The position numbers were made by a program, and so were the translations under genes. Positions 1 through 14,027 of a stretch of 64,000 nucleotides of DNA are shown here, in pieces. This DNA comes from Paulinella micropora (taxonomy: Eukaryota; Cercozoa; Imbricatea; Euglyphida), in contig BJOX01000045.1 of the NCBI GenBank assembly GCA_009731375.1, positions 951,695 through 1,015,694 on the forward strand. The letters are read 5' to 3'. The notes below the pieces were generated by a model that saw only the letters and a list, made by a program, of their open reading frames with translations, made no database searches and was not told the DNA's origin. How positions within the stretch are numbered: the stretch's first letter is position 1; every line of letters starts with the position of its first letter.

Positions 1-223
1 CCCCCCCCCCCCCCCCCCCCTCCCTCTCTCTCTCTCTCCTCTCTCTGCTTTGTGTGTATACATGCATGCATACATACATGCCTGTACCCTAATACTCTTT
101 TGGTATGTGTTGTGTGTATTCCCTACTCGTCCAAACTCAGCGCAGATGAAATCAAGCGAAGAAGAAATAATATCTTACTACTGCCTTTTTTTTGCTCCAC
201 TGCCTCAGTATTGCCTTTTTATT
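1..223. repeat. Poly-C, (TC)n and an exon-echo fragment
   Basis: The window opens with 20 C and a short (CT)n run. From about 127 to 180 lies a diverged copy of the exon at 466-544, including the part encoding AEIKRRR (here DEIKRRR). Nothing else is recognised. Confidence 0.6.
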
Positions 224-361
224 GGTCACCTCCCCAAAATATAGTCAGGTTTCCGATTAAACTGCATATATGCGGCGCGCCAAATTTCACGTGTTTTGCG
301 GGCTGGCCGGCCCGGCTCGCCCGCAAAACACGTGAAATTTGTGGCTAGCCGCATAATAATT
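224..361 (+). mobile_element. Palindromic foldback MITE, family A, copy 1
   Basis: The element has two parts. A short imperfect hairpin (GGTCACCTCC...GTCAGGTTTCCGAT type) is followed by a GC-rich near-perfect palindrome containing GGCGCGCC, GTGTTTTGCGGGC and its complement, ending GCTAGCCGCATAAT. The same structure occurs ten times in this window. It has no ORF and is therefore a non-autonomous DNA element or foldback element. Confidence 0.75.
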
Positions 362-465
362 CACCATTGTGCTCTCCACTGCCTGATTATAGCCCGTTAT
401 GCCCGCTGTGCTTTTCTCAATGATTTGCTTTTGTTTTGTTTCTCCTGGTGTGTGTATTTCTCTAG

Positions 466-544
466 TTGTCCAAACTAAGCGCAGCCGAAATCAAGCGAAG
501 GAGAAGTAACTGGGAAATACATCCCATCGAGTCTGCTATGTTAG
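466..544 (+). CDS. Upstream exon of the kinase gene (basic EIKRRR segment)
   Basis: The block TCTCTAG|TTGTCC...ATGTTAG|GTAAGA has an acceptor and a near-consensus donor. It encodes 26 residues beginning LSKLSAAEIKRRRSN and ending IESAML, leaving phase 1. The spare G plus AC of the exon at 5875 makes an Asp codon, so the junction is in frame. A degraded copy of its first half lies at 127-180, as seen for the other exons of this gene. No function is assignable; it would lie N-terminal to the kinase domain. Confidence 0.5.
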
Positions 545-952
<408 letters not shown>

Positions 953-1250
953 ATGGGCTGATTGGTATAAAGCTCCTAGAGTAATGTTCTATGCCGTCAC
1001 TTCCTTTATTCCACCGATTGGTGTGGAGACTTTCCTTATGGAATGGAGGACTGGATGCACATGGCCTTNNNNNNNNNNNNNNNNNNNNNNNNNNNNNNNN
1101 NNNNNNNNNNNNNNNNNNNNNNNNNNNNNNNNNNNNNNNNNNNNNNNNNNNNNNNNNNTTATTATTATTATTATTATTATTTATTATTATTATTACTATT
1201 ATTACTATTATTATTATTATTATTATTTATTATTATTATTATTATTATTA

Positions 1251-1330
<80 letters not shown>
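953..1330. repeat. Short unique sequence, assembly gap 1069-1158 and (ATT)n
   Basis: About 115 bases of unassigned sequence end in an N gap, followed by (ATT)n with minor interruptions. The reading frames here are homopolymer peptides and not genes. Confidence 0.85.
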
Positions 1331-1582
1331 TTGGACACCGTGATAGCCCAGTGGTCAAGTTCTACCATCTGGGCCCTGTCGCCAGTTCGATTCNNNNNNN
1401 NNNNNNNNNNNNNNNNNNNNNNNNNNNNNNNNNNNNNNNNNNNNNNNNNNNNNNNNNNNNNNNNNNNNNNNNNNNNNNNNNNNNNNNNNNNNNNNNNNNN
1501 NNNNNNNNNNNNNNNNNNNNNNNNNNNNNNNNNNGATGGAGGCGCATGTGCAGAAATGCATCAGCCATTGACAGAGAAGCAC

Positions 1583-1583
<1 letters not shown>
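1331..1583 (+). mobile_element. tRNA-derived SINE, copy 1 (internal gap 1394-1534)
   Basis: The head GGACACCGTGATAGCCCAGTGG matches an RNA polymerase III A box and AGTTCGATTC a B box. The 3' body (GATGGAGGCGCATGTGC... GAGAAGCAC) joins an (ATT)n tail. The middle is an N gap. The complete copy is at 15379-15645. Confidence 0.8.
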
Positions 1584-1622
<39 letters not shown>

Positions 1623-1699
1623 TAGATAAGACTACGGGACACATCTTCACTGAATACATTATCTCTCCACCACCCCTTCCGCTCTTGTTATCATTATTA

Positions 1700-1745
<46 letters not shown>

Positions 1746-1770
1746 CATTATTATTATTATTATTATTATT

Positions 1771-2439
1771 GGACACCGCGATAGCCCAGTGGTCAAGTTC
1801 TACCATCTGGGCCCTGTCGCCAGTTCGATTCCCGTCGGTGCCACCAGTATTTTCATTGAACATACCGCGANNNNNNNNNNNNNNNNNNNNNNNNNNNNNN
1901 NNNNNNNNNNNNNNNNNNNNNNNNNNNNNNNNNNNNNNNNNNNNNNNNNNNNNNNNNNNNNNNNNNNNNNNNNNNNNNNNNNNNNNNNNNNNNNNNNNNN
2001 NNNNNNNNNNNNNNNNNNNNNNNNNNNNNNNNNNNNNNNNNNNNNNNNNNNNNNNNNNNNNNNNNNNNNNNNNNNNNNNNNNNNNNNNNNNNNNNNNNNN
2101 NNNNNNNNNNNNNNNNNNNNNNNNNNNNNNNNNNNNNNNNNNNNNNNNNNNNNNNNNNNNNNNNNNNNNNNNNNNNNNNNNNNNNNNNNNNNNNNNNNNN
2201 NNNNNNNNNNNNNNNNNNNNNNNNNNNNNNNNNNNNNNNNNNNNNNNNNNNNNNNNNNNNNNNNNNNNNNNNNNNNNNNNNNNNNNNNNNNNNNNNNNNN
2301 NNNNNNNNNNNNNNNNNNNNNNNNNNNNNNNNNNNNNNNNNNNNNNNNNNNNNNNNNNNNNNNNNNNNNNNNNNNNNNNNNNNNNNNNNNNGATGGAGGC
2401 GCATGTGCAGATTTGCATCAGCCATTGACAGAGAAGCAC

Positions 2440-2440
<1 letters not shown>
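1771..2440 (+). mobile_element. tRNA-derived SINE, copy 2 (internal gap 1871-2391)
   Basis: Same A-box/B-box head as copy 1, reading on into CCCGTCGGTGCCACCAG before the gap, with the same 3' end and (ATT)n tail after it. The 521-base gap is longer than the roughly 165 bases expected from the full copy, so it is a size estimate or hides another insertion. Confidence 0.8.
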
Positions 2441-2528
<88 letters not shown>

Positions 2529-2562
2529 TATTTATTATTATATTATTTATTATTATTATTAC

Positions 2563-2598
<36 letters not shown>

Positions 2599-2624
2599 CA
2601 ATATTATTATTATTATCATCAATA

Positions 2625-2680
<56 letters not shown>

Positions 2681-2885
2681 AGCTAAGGATAACTCCACTA
2701 AGCCAAAAATAAAATAGCTCCACGAACCTTTCGTTCTCAATTATAATTAGAAAAAAAGAAAAAAGAAGAATACAAAAAAATGTTGCTGTTGTCGTTGCTG
2801 TTTTTGTTGTTGTTGAATTTAATAATAATAATAAAATTTAAACAAAGGATTTAAAATGCAAGATGGTGTGTGGCTACAGCCTTCA

Positions 2886-2963
<78 letters not shown>

Positions 2964-3058
2964 ATTGTCGCAATGTTAGACGATGTATCTCCTCGACTTT
3001 CTGCTCTCAGCTTAGACAATAGTCATCAGCCTTTAGTTATTACCCATGTCCATGGGAA

Positions 3059-3116
<58 letters not shown>

Positions 3117-3162
3117 GCTACTACTACTACTACTACTAGTGCTACTAGTACTACTACTAAAA

Positions 3163-3253
<91 letters not shown>

Positions 3254-3261
3254 TAATACTT
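2441..3261. repeat. (ATT)n, (GTT)n, (ACT)n, (AAT)n with one exon echo at 2974-3042
   Basis: Successive trinucleotide arrays occupy the segment. Between (GTT)n and (ACT)n lies a diverged copy of the exon at 5875-5934, readable as LDDVSPRLSALSLDNSHQP. Bases 2681-2880 are unique and unassigned. Confidence 0.8.
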
Positions 3262-3668
3262 CCTCTAAGGCATACTGATGCAGCTGATGGCACGATCCGT
3301 TTCCGGACATGAGCCTCCATGCCCTTGTTCGAGGTGCTCCATCCCCACCTAGTCAGTCTCTCGACTGATTATAGGGGCCACCGATGGAGCTCCTGAGGGC
3401 AAGGCTACACTAAGCCGAGGTTATTCCGCAGTCCCAACAACCTCTTGCAAAACGTTGCCGCATGTGCAAGTGCGTACACCAAGCATGGTTGCTAGAACTA
3501 CCTCAAAACCCCACCCATAACAATTTGGTATCCGCTGGGTCCACGGGCTATCAACCGGCATAGCGGAGTTTAAGATCTTCGACAGGCGCCCAACGACCCT
3601 CCTCCCCAGCATCATCCACCAAATGGTTTTGAGTTGGCATCACAGTTTAACGCCGTAAGGCCATTGAG

Positions 3669-3672
<4 letters not shown>
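3262..3672 (-). mobile_element. (ATT)n-tailed LINE-like 3' segment, diverged copy
   Basis: Its reverse complement matches the element at 14455-15205 over several hundred bases (GGTTATTCCGCAGTC..., GATGGAGCTCCTGAGGG..., CTTGGTGTA...). It abuts (ATT)n/(AAT)n tracts. No ORF is intact, and the assignment as a non-LTR retrotransposon end rests on the tail and dispersion. Confidence 0.55.
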
Positions 3673-3723
<51 letters not shown>

Positions 3724-3776
3724 GTAATAATAATAATAATAATAGTAGTAGTAGTAATAATAATGATAATGATAAC

Positions 3777-3830
<54 letters not shown>

Positions 3831-3852
3831 CATAATAATAATCATAATAATG

Positions 3853-3904
<52 letters not shown>
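3673..3904 (-). repeat. (AAT)n microsatellite
   Basis: Long interrupted (AAT)n between the LINE-like copy and the 3' end of the next SINE, consistent with their fused tails. Confidence 0.9.
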
Positions 3905-3906
<2 letters not shown>

Positions 3907-4071
3907 GTGCTTCTCTGTCAATGGCTGATGCATTTCTGCACATGCGCCTCCATCGTCTCACCCGTGAGGGGAGTACGAAGAATTGACGATAAGCTCTAAT
4001 GACACCCCCGCAAGGGCAGTTCCAACACTTCCAGACGGGCCGGTATGTTCCATGAAAATACTGGTCCAGAC

Positions 4072-4073
<2 letters not shown>
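3905..4073 (-). mobile_element. tRNA-SINE, 5'-truncated copy, minus strand
   Basis: The reverse complement reproduces the SINE body from GTCTGGACCAGTATTTTCATG to GAGAAGCACTATT. The tRNA-like head is missing, typical of 5' truncation. Confidence 0.8.
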
Positions 4074-5033
<960 letters not shown>

Positions 5034-5680
5034 TTAGACAATGAGATATCTCCTCCCCTTTCCGCTCTCAGCTTAGACAAACAACAGTCCTCAGCTCTCA
5101 GCCACCAACTTTAATAGGGAAAAAAAATCTAACTGTGGTTGTTATTGTTCTTGTTGTTTAGAGAATGCCATATCTCCTTCATTTTCCGCTCTCCGCTCAG
5201 ACAAAGCAACAGTCCTCAGCTCTCAGCCACCAACTTTAATAGGGAAAAACAATATAACTGTGGTTGTTCTTGTTCTTGTTGTTTAGACAATGATATATCT
5301 GTCCGCTCTCATTGTCTAAACAACAAGAACAATAACAACCACAGTTAGATTATCTTTCTCTATTAGAATTGGTGGCTGATGGCTGAAAACTGTTGTTTGT
5401 CGTAAGCTGAAAGCGGAAACGGGAGGATATCTATCATTGTCTAAACAACAAGAACAATAACAACCACAGAAAAATTATTTTTCCCTATTAAAGTTGGTGG
5501 CTGAAAGCTGAGGACTGTTGTTTGTGTAAGCTGAAAGCGGAAAGTGAAGGAGATATATAATTATCTAAACAACAAGAACAAGAAGAACCACCGTTATCTT
5601 ATCTTTCCTTATTAGAAGTGGTGGTGGCTGGTGGCTGACCACTGTTGTTTTGTCTAATAACTGTGGTTGTTCTTGTTATC

Positions 5681-5753
<73 letters not shown>

Positions 5754-5874
5754 ATCTATCTTTCTATCTATGTCTTTTGTCTAATAACTGTGGTTGTTCT
5801 TGTTCTTGTTTTTTAGACAAAGATCTATCGTTGTTTGTCTAATAACTGTGGTTGTTCTTGTTCTTGTTTTTCAG
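5034..5874 (+). repeat. Direct and inverted echoes of the LSALSLDNSPQPS exon, plus (ATCT)n
   Basis: Copies readable as ISPPLSALSLDKQQ start at about 5034, 5159 and 5285 in direct orientation, each preceded by the TTGTTTAG acceptor-like motif. From about 5300 to 5640 the same units run in reverse complement (CATTGTCTAAACAACAAG...). An (ATCT)n tract fills 5676-5770. The segment ends at the acceptor of the best exon copy at 5875. Confidence 0.65.
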
Positions 5875-5934
5875 ACGACGATGTCGCTGCGCGTCTTTCT
5901 GCTCTCAGCCTAAATAACAGCCCTCAACCTTCAT
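5875..5934 (+). CDS. N-terminal exon of the kinase gene (LSALSLNNSPQPS)
   Basis: The boundary TTTTTCAG|ACGACGATG precedes the block and TTCAT|GTATGT closes it. In phase with 466-544 it encodes DDDVAARLSALSLNNSPQPS and leaves phase 1. The spare T plus CT at 10063 gives a Ser codon, keeping frame. The segment is Ser/Pro-rich and probably disordered. Its 3' part recurs about 18 times in the following intron; this copy is chosen because it alone retains the full 5' part and a pyrimidine-rich acceptor. Confidence 0.5.
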
Positions 5935-6714
5935 GTATGTATGTATGTATGTATGTATGTATGTATGTTATGTATGTATGTATGTCGCTCTCAGCCTAGA
6001 TAACAGCCCTCAACCTTCATGTATGTATGTATGTATGTATGTATGTATGCATGCATGTATGTATGTATGTATGTTATGTATGTATGTTATGTGTGTATGT
6101 TATGCATGTATGTAATGTGTGTATGTAGTCATGTATGTATGTATGTTATGTATGTATGTATGTTATGTATGTATGTATGTATGTATGTATATATGTATGT
6201 ATGTCGCTCTCAGCCTAGATAACAGCCCTCAACCTTCATGTATGTATGTATATATATATGTATGTATGCATGTATGTATGTTATGTATGTTATGTATGTT
6301 ATGTATGTTATGTCTGTTATGTATGTTATGTATGTATGTATGTATGTATGTATGTATGTATGTATGTATGTATATATGTATGTTATGTATGTATGTATGT
6401 ATGTATGTTATGTATGTTATGTATGTATGTATGTCGCTCTCAGCCTAGATTACAGCCCTCAACCTTCATGTATGTATGTATGTATGTATGTATGTTATGT
6501 ATGTTATGTATGTTATGTATGTTATGTATGCATGTATGTATGTATGTATGTATGTATGCACGTATGTATGTATGTTATGTATGTATGTTATGTATGTATG
6601 TTATGTATGTATGTATGTATGTATGTATGTATGTATGTATGTATGTATGTATGTATGTATGTCGCTCTCAGCCTAGATAACAGCCCTCAACCTTCATGTA
6701 TGTATGTATGTATG

Positions 6715-6745
<31 letters not shown>

Positions 6746-8248
6746 TGTATGTATGTTATGTATGTATGTTATGTATGTATGTAATGTATGTATGTATGTA
6801 TGTATGTATGTATGTATGTATGTATGTATGTATGTGTGTATGTATGTATGTATGTATGTCGCTCTCAGCCTAGATAACAGCCCTCAACCTTCATTTATGC
6901 ATGTGTGTATGTATGTATGTATGTATGCATGTATGTATGTATGTTCTGTATGTATGTTAGGTATGTATGTTATGTATGTATGTAATGTATGTATGTATGT
7001 ATGTATTTTATGTATGTATGTATATATGTATGTATATATGTCTGTATGTCGCTCTCAGCCTAGATAACAGCCCTCAACCTTAATGTATGTATATGTATGT
7101 ATGTATGTATGTAATGTATGTAATGTATGTAATGTATGTATGTATGTATGTATGTATGTATGTATGTATGTTATGTATGTTATGTATGTTATGTATGTAA
7201 TGTATGTATGTATGTATGTATGTATGTATGTATGTATGTATGTATGTTATGTATGTATGTATGTTATGTATGTATGTATGTATGTATGTATGTTATGTAT
7301 GTATGTATGTAATGTATGTATGTATGTATGTATGTCGCTCTCAGCCTAGATAACAGCCCTCAACCTTCATGTATGTATGTATGTATGTATGTATGTATGT
7401 ATCTATGCATGTATGTATGTATGTTATGTATGTTATGTATGTTATGTATGTTATGTCTGTTATGTCTGTTATGTATGTATGTATGTATGTATGTATGTAT
7501 GTATATATGTATGTTATGTATGTATGTATGTATGTTATGTATGTTATGTATGTATGTATGTCGCTCTCAGCCTAGATAACAGCCCGCAACCTTCATGTAT
7601 GTATGTATGTATGTATGTTATGTATGTTATGTATGTTATGTATGTTATGTATGTTATGTATGTATGTATGTATGTATGTTATGTATGTATGTATGCATGT
7701 ATGTATGTATGTATGTCTGTATGTATGTATGTATGTATGTTATGTATGTATGTATGTATGTATGTATGTATGTATGTCGCTCTCAGCCTAGATAACAGCC
7801 CTCAACCTTCATGTATGTATGTATGTATGTATGTATGTGTATGTATGTAATGTATGTAATGTATGCAATGTATGCAATGTATGTAATGTATGTAATGTAT
7901 GTATGTATGTATGTATGTATGTATGTATGTTATGTATGTTATGTATGTTATGTATGTATGTATGTATGTATGTATGTATGTATGTATGTTATGTATGTAT
8001 GTATGTAATGTATGTATTGTCGCTCTCAGCCTAGATAACAGCCCTCAACCTTCATGTATGTATGTATGTATGTATGTATGTATGTATGTATGTATGTTAT
8101 GTATGTTATGTATGTTATGTATGTTATGTATGTTATGTATATTATGTATGTATGTATGTGTACGTTATGTATGTATGTATGTATGTTATGTACGTTATGT
8201 ATGTCTGTATGTCGCTCTCAGCCTAGATAACAGCCCTCAACCTTAATG

Positions 8249-8279
<31 letters not shown>

Positions 8280-10062
8280 TGTATGTAATGTATGTAATGT
8301 ATGTATGTATGTATGTATGTATGTATGTATGTATGTTATGTATGTTATGTATGTTATGTATGTAATGTATGTATGTATGTATGTATGTATTTATGTATGT
8401 TATGTATGTATGTATGTTATGTATGTATGTATGTATGTATGTATGTTATGTATGTATGTATGTAATGTATTAATGTATGTATGTATGTCGCTCTCAGCCT
8501 AGATAACAGCCCTCAACCTTCATGTATGTATGTATGTATGTATGTATGTATGTATGTATCTATGCATGTATGTATGTATGTTATGTATGTTATGTATGTT
8601 ATGTATGTTATGTCTGTTATGTCTGTTATGTATGTATGTATGTATGTATGTATGTATGTATGTATATATGTATGTTATGTATGTTATGTATGTATGTTAT
8701 GTATGTTATGTATGTATGTATGTCGCTCTCAGCCTAGATAACAGCCCGCAACCTTCATGTATGTATGTATGTATGTATGTTATGTATGATATGTATGTTA
8801 TGTATGTTATGTATGTTATGTATGTATGTATGTATGTATGTTATGTATGTATGTATGCATGTATGTATGTATGTCTGTATGTATGTATGTATGTATGTTA
8901 TGTATGTATGTATGTATGTATGTATGTATGTATGTCGCTCTCAGCCTAGATAACAGCCCTCAACCTTCATGTATGTATGTATGTATGTATGTATGTGTAT
9001 GTATGTAATGTATGTAATGTATGCAATGTATGCAATGTATGTAATGTATGTAATGTATGTATGTATGTATGTATGTATGTATGTATGTATGTTATGTATG
9101 TTATGTATGTTATGTATGTATGTATGTATGTATGTATGTATGTATGTATGTTATGTATGTATGTATGTAATGTATGTATGCATGTATGTGTGTCGCTCTC
9201 AGCCTAGATAACAGCCCTCAACCTTCATGTATGTATGTATGTATGTATGTATGTATGTATGTTATGTATGTTATGTATGTTATGTATGTTATGTATGTTA
9301 TGTATATTATGTATGTATGTATGTGTATGTATGTATGTATGTATGTATGTTATGTACGTTATGTATGTATGTATGTCGCTCTCAGCCTAGATAACAGCCC
9401 TCAACCTTAATGTATGTATGTATGTATGTATGTATGTATGTATGTATGTATGTATGTATGTATGTTATGTATGTTTTGTATGTTATGTATGTATGTATGT
9501 ATGTATGTATGTTATGTATGTTATGTTATGTATGTTATGTATGTTATGTATGTATGTATGTATGTATGTATGTATGTATGTAGGTAGTGTATGTATGTAT
9601 GTATGTATGTATGTATGTATGTATGTATGTTATGTATGTATGTTATGTATGTATGTTATGTATGTATGTCGCTCTCAGCCTAGATAACAGCCCTCAACCT
9701 TCATGTATGTATGTATGTATGTATGTATGTATGCATGTATGTATGCATGCATGTATGTATGTATGTATGTATGTATGTATGTATGTATGTATGTATGTAT
9801 GTCAATTTCCCTCCACCGCCCACCGAAGACGAGAAAGACAACGTATGTATGTCTGTATGTATGTATGTTATTATGTTATGTATGTTATGTACGTATGTTA
9901 TGTACGTATGTTATGTATGTATGTATGTATGTATGTAGCCACCAACTTTAATCGAGCCCGTAATACTCCTATTTATGTATGTTATGTATGTTATGTATGT
10001 TATGTATGTTATGTTATGTATGTTATGTATGTGTGTATGTATGTATGTATGTACGTATGTAG
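5935..10062 (+). repeat. (ATGT)n intron with about 18 echoes of the LSALSLDNSPQPS exon
   Basis: The intron starts GTATGTATGT and is (ATGT)n with regular TATGTTATG variants. Every 150-300 bases the unit CGCTCTCAGCCTAGATAACA...CCTTCAT returns, joined at its 3' side to GTATGT exactly as in the real exon. Blocks around 7560-8240 and 8720-9400 are near copies of each other (shared CCCGCAACC variant), giving a higher-order repeat of about 1.16 kb. At 9802-9846 a fragment of the exon at 48806-48950 (FPPPPTEDEKDN) appears, and at 9939-9976 a block that could encode TNFNRARNTPIY. Confidence 0.85.
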
Positions 10063-10124
10063 CTACCATGCTTAATGGAAGTCCTCGTAAAACCGACCCC
10101 GGACCCATTCATTCACTCTCAGAG
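10063..10124 (+). CDS. N-terminal exon of the kinase gene (Ser/Pro-rich)
   Basis: The block TATGTAG|CTACC...TCAGAG|GTCTCT encodes TMLNGSPRKTDPGPIHSLSE after the split Ser codon, ending in phase 0. The sequence is Ser/Pro/Lys-rich with SPRK, a possible proline-directed phosphorylation site (inference). The donor runs straight into (CT)n. The alternative frame is open too, but would not join the next exon without a stop. Confidence 0.5.
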
Positions 10125-10129
10125 GTCTC

Positions 10130-10223
<94 letters not shown>

Positions 10224-10439
10224 ACACATACACACACACTCTTTTGTTCTCCTCCTTTTCCTTCTTCTTCTCTAGCCTTACTTACGAGTTCTAAGCAGAT
10301 CGGCTGACGCCCTTAATGGAGGACACACACACACACACACACACACACACTGACTCACACTCTTTTGTTCTCCTCCTTTTCCTTCTTCTTCTCTAGCCTT
10401 ACTTAGGAGTTCCAACCAGATCGTCTACACACATACACA

Positions 10440-10475
<36 letters not shown>

Positions 10476-10554
10476 TCACACTCTTTTGTTCTCCTCCTTT
10501 TCCTTCTTCTTCTCTAGCCTTACTTAGTAGTTCCAAGCAGATCGTCTACACACC

Positions 10555-10597
<43 letters not shown>

Positions 10598-10667
10598 TTT
10601 TTGTTCTCCTCCTTTTCCTTCTTCTTCTCTAGCCTTACTTAGGAGTTCTAAGCAGATCGTCTACACA

Positions 10668-10701
<34 letters not shown>

Positions 10702-10868
10702 ACTCACACTCTTTTGTTCTCTTCCTTTTCCTTCTTCTTCTCCAGCCTTACTTAGTAGTTCCCAACAGATCGTCTACACACCACACCTATACACACACAC
10801 ACACACACACTCTTTTGTTCTCCTCCTTTTCCTTCTTCTTCTCTAGCCTTACAGATCGTCTACACACC

Positions 10869-10900
<32 letters not shown>

Positions 10901-11062
10901 TGACTCAAACTCTTTTGTTCTCCTCCTTTTCCTTCTTCTTCTCTATGCCTTACTTAGTAGTTCCAAGCAGATCGTCTACACGCCACACATACACACACAC
11001 ATACACCCACACACACACACACACACTCTTTTGTTCTCCTCCTTTTCCTTCTTCTTCTCTAG
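10125..11062 (+). repeat. (CT)n and (AC)n intron with about eight echoes of the PYL exon
   Basis: After a (CT)n tract, units of about 110-140 bases repeat: (AC)n, a pyrimidine tract CTTTTGTTCTCC...TCTCTAG, then CCTTACTTAGGAGTTC...AGATC. Each unit therefore carries polypyrimidine tract, acceptor and 5' part of the exon at 11063. Confidence 0.85.
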
Positions 11063-11134
11063 CCTTACTTAGTGGTTGCAAGGAAGTCGTCTGACGCCCT
11101 TGTGGGAGGACGTTCCCTATCATTAATCAACGAT
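11063..11134 (+). CDS. N-terminal exon of the kinase gene (PYLVVARKSSDALVGG)
   Basis: TTCTTCTTCTCTAG precedes and GTATGC follows. It encodes 24 residues in phase 0, starting PYLVVARKSSDALVGG and ending SLSLIND, joining in frame to the preceding and following exons. It is the last and least truncated of a series of copies. A short GGGAGGACGCTCTCTC echo follows at about 11191. Confidence 0.5.
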
Positions 11135-12038
<904 letters not shown>

Positions 12039-12104
12039 GTCACAGGCCTGTATGAAAAACCCTCTCACAATATGGAAAACGTTTCTCTCGCAGACTTCGA
12101 AATG
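12039..12104 (+). CDS. Kinase exon: lead-in to the catalytic domain (SLADFEM)
   Basis: Acceptor ATGTCCAG and donor GTACAG bound 22 codons ending NVSLADFEM. In AGC kinases (PKA/Akt/S6K/SGK type) a segment like SLxDFExxxVLGxGxFGKV leads into the Gly-rich loop, and the next exon supplies exactly that, in phase 0. A frameshifted echo of the 3' half is at 12203-12236. Confidence 0.8.
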
Positions 12105-12249
12105 GTACAGAAATCTTTCTTTCTTTCTTTCTTTCTTCCTTTCTTTCTTTCTTTCTTTCTCTCTTTCTCTCTTTCCTTCTTTCCTTCCGTCCTTCCTTCC
12201 TTGCTCACAATATGAAAACGTCTCTGGCCGATTTCGAAATGGTGCAGAA

Positions 12250-12305
<56 letters not shown>

Positions 12306-12444
12306 ATCTTTCTTTCTTTCTTTCTTTCTTTCCTTTTTTTTAAAAAATACAATTTTTTTCTTTTTCTTTTCTTTTCTTTTCTTTTCTTTTCTTTTCCTTT
12401 CTTTTCGTTTGTTTTTCTTCCTTCCTTTCTTCCTTTCTTCCTTC

Positions 12445-12479
<35 letters not shown>

Positions 12480-12680
12480 TTCTTCTTCTTCTTCTTCTTT
12501 TTCTTCTTCTTCTTCTTCTTCTTCTTCTTCTTCTTCTTTTTTTTTTTTGCGTTTCTTTTCTTTTTTTTTCTTTTCTTTTCTTTTCTTTTCTTTTCTTTTC
12601 GTTTCTTTTCTTTTCTTTTCTTTTCTTTCTTTTCTTTTCTTTTCTTTTCTTTTCTTTCTTTTCTTTCTTTCTTTCTTTCC

Positions 12681-12713
<33 letters not shown>

Positions 12714-12840
12714 TTCTTTTCTTTCCTTTTCTTTTCTTTTCTTTTCTTTTCCTTTCTTTTCTTTTGTTTTTCTTTCTTCCTTTCTTCCTTTCTTCCTTTC
12801 TTTCTTGCTTCCTTTCTTTCTTTCTTTCCTTTTTTTATAT

Positions 12841-12892
<52 letters not shown>

Positions 12893-13339
12893 TTTTTTTC
12901 TTTTCTTTTTTTCTCTTTTCTTTTCTTTTCCTTTCTTTTCTTTTCTTTTCTTTTCTTTTTTTCTTTCTTTCTTTCTTTCTTTCTTTCTTTCCTTCTTTCT
13001 TTCCTTCCTTCCTTCCTTCCTTCCTTCCTTCCTTCCTTCCTTCCTTTCTTCCTTCCTTCCTTCTTTCTTTCTTTCCTTCCTTCCTTCTTTCTTTCTTTCT
13101 ATCGTGCTTCCTTTTTTGGTTTCAATGATAATAAAAGTATTTTTTTAAATTGCACATGCATGCATACATACATACATACATACATACATGCATACATACA
13201 TACATACATACATACATGCATACATACATACATACTTACATACTTACATACATAACATACATAACATACATTACATACATTACATACATACATTACATAC
13301 ATACATACATACATACATACATGCATACATAACATGTAG
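12105..13339 (+). repeat. Pyrimidine-strand (TTTC)n/(TTTTC)n and (ACAT)n intron
   Basis: About 950 bases are T/C only on this strand, apart from (ATTT)n and short interruptions and the ADFEM echo at 12203-12236. From about 13150 it becomes (CATA)n. No gene is seen. Confidence 0.9.
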
Positions 13340-13372
13340 GTAAAAGAGCTGGGACGAGGTGCATTTGGAAAG
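13340..13372 (+). CDS. Kinase exon: glycine-rich loop
   Basis: Eleven codons, VKELGRGAFGK, bounded by TGTAG and GTATAT. GRGAFG fits the GxGxxG nucleotide-binding loop of protein kinases, subdomain I. It joins the lead-in exon and the ATP-lysine exon in phase 0. Confidence 0.9.
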
Positions 13373-13794
13373 GTATATACCCAGTACGTACATACATACA
13401 TACATACATACATACATTCATACATACATACATACATACACACACATACATACATGGAAACGAGGTGCCTTCGGAAAGGTATACCCAGTGCATACACACA
13501 TACATACATACATACATACATACATACATTCATACATACATACATACATACATACATACATACATACATGGACGAGGGGCTTTCGGAAAGGTATATACCC
13601 AGTACATACATAGATACATACATACATACATACATACATACATACATACATACATACATGCACATACATACATGGACGAGGGGCTTTCGGAAAGGTATAC
13701 CGAGTGAATACATACATACATACATACATACATACATACATGGCCGAGGGGCTTTCGGAAAGGTATATACCCAGTACATACATACATACATACA

Positions 13795-13826
<32 letters not shown>

Positions 13827-13993
13827 CATACATGGACGAGGGGCTTTTGGAAAGGTATATACCCAGTACATACATACATACATACCCATACATACATACA
13901 TACATACATACACACACATACATACATGGACGAGGGGCTTTCGGAAAGGTATACCCAGTGCATAAATACATACATATATACATACATACATAC

Positions 13994-14027
<34 letters not shown>

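Noticed and set aside
1331-1400. Possible tRNA gene
   Set aside because: A and B boxes are present but the T arm and acceptor stem pair poorly, and the sequence continues into a repeated body with an (ATT)n tail in several copies; it is a SINE head.
1043-2622. Long open frames of poly-Leu/Ile/Tyr/Asn
   Set aside because: They translate (ATT)n and N gaps; no start context, splice signal or non-repeat content. The same applies to the repeat frames at 3842-5114, 11072-13128, 39414-40862, 41403-42458 and the (ATGT)n/(ATCT)n frames.
2974-3042. Processed (intronless) junction between exons 466-544 and 5875-5934 (ATGTTAG|ACGATG)
   Set aside because: Other echoes of the 5875 exon carry a similar TTTAG|ACAATG acceptor, so the apparent junction is more simply an acceptor-like sequence.
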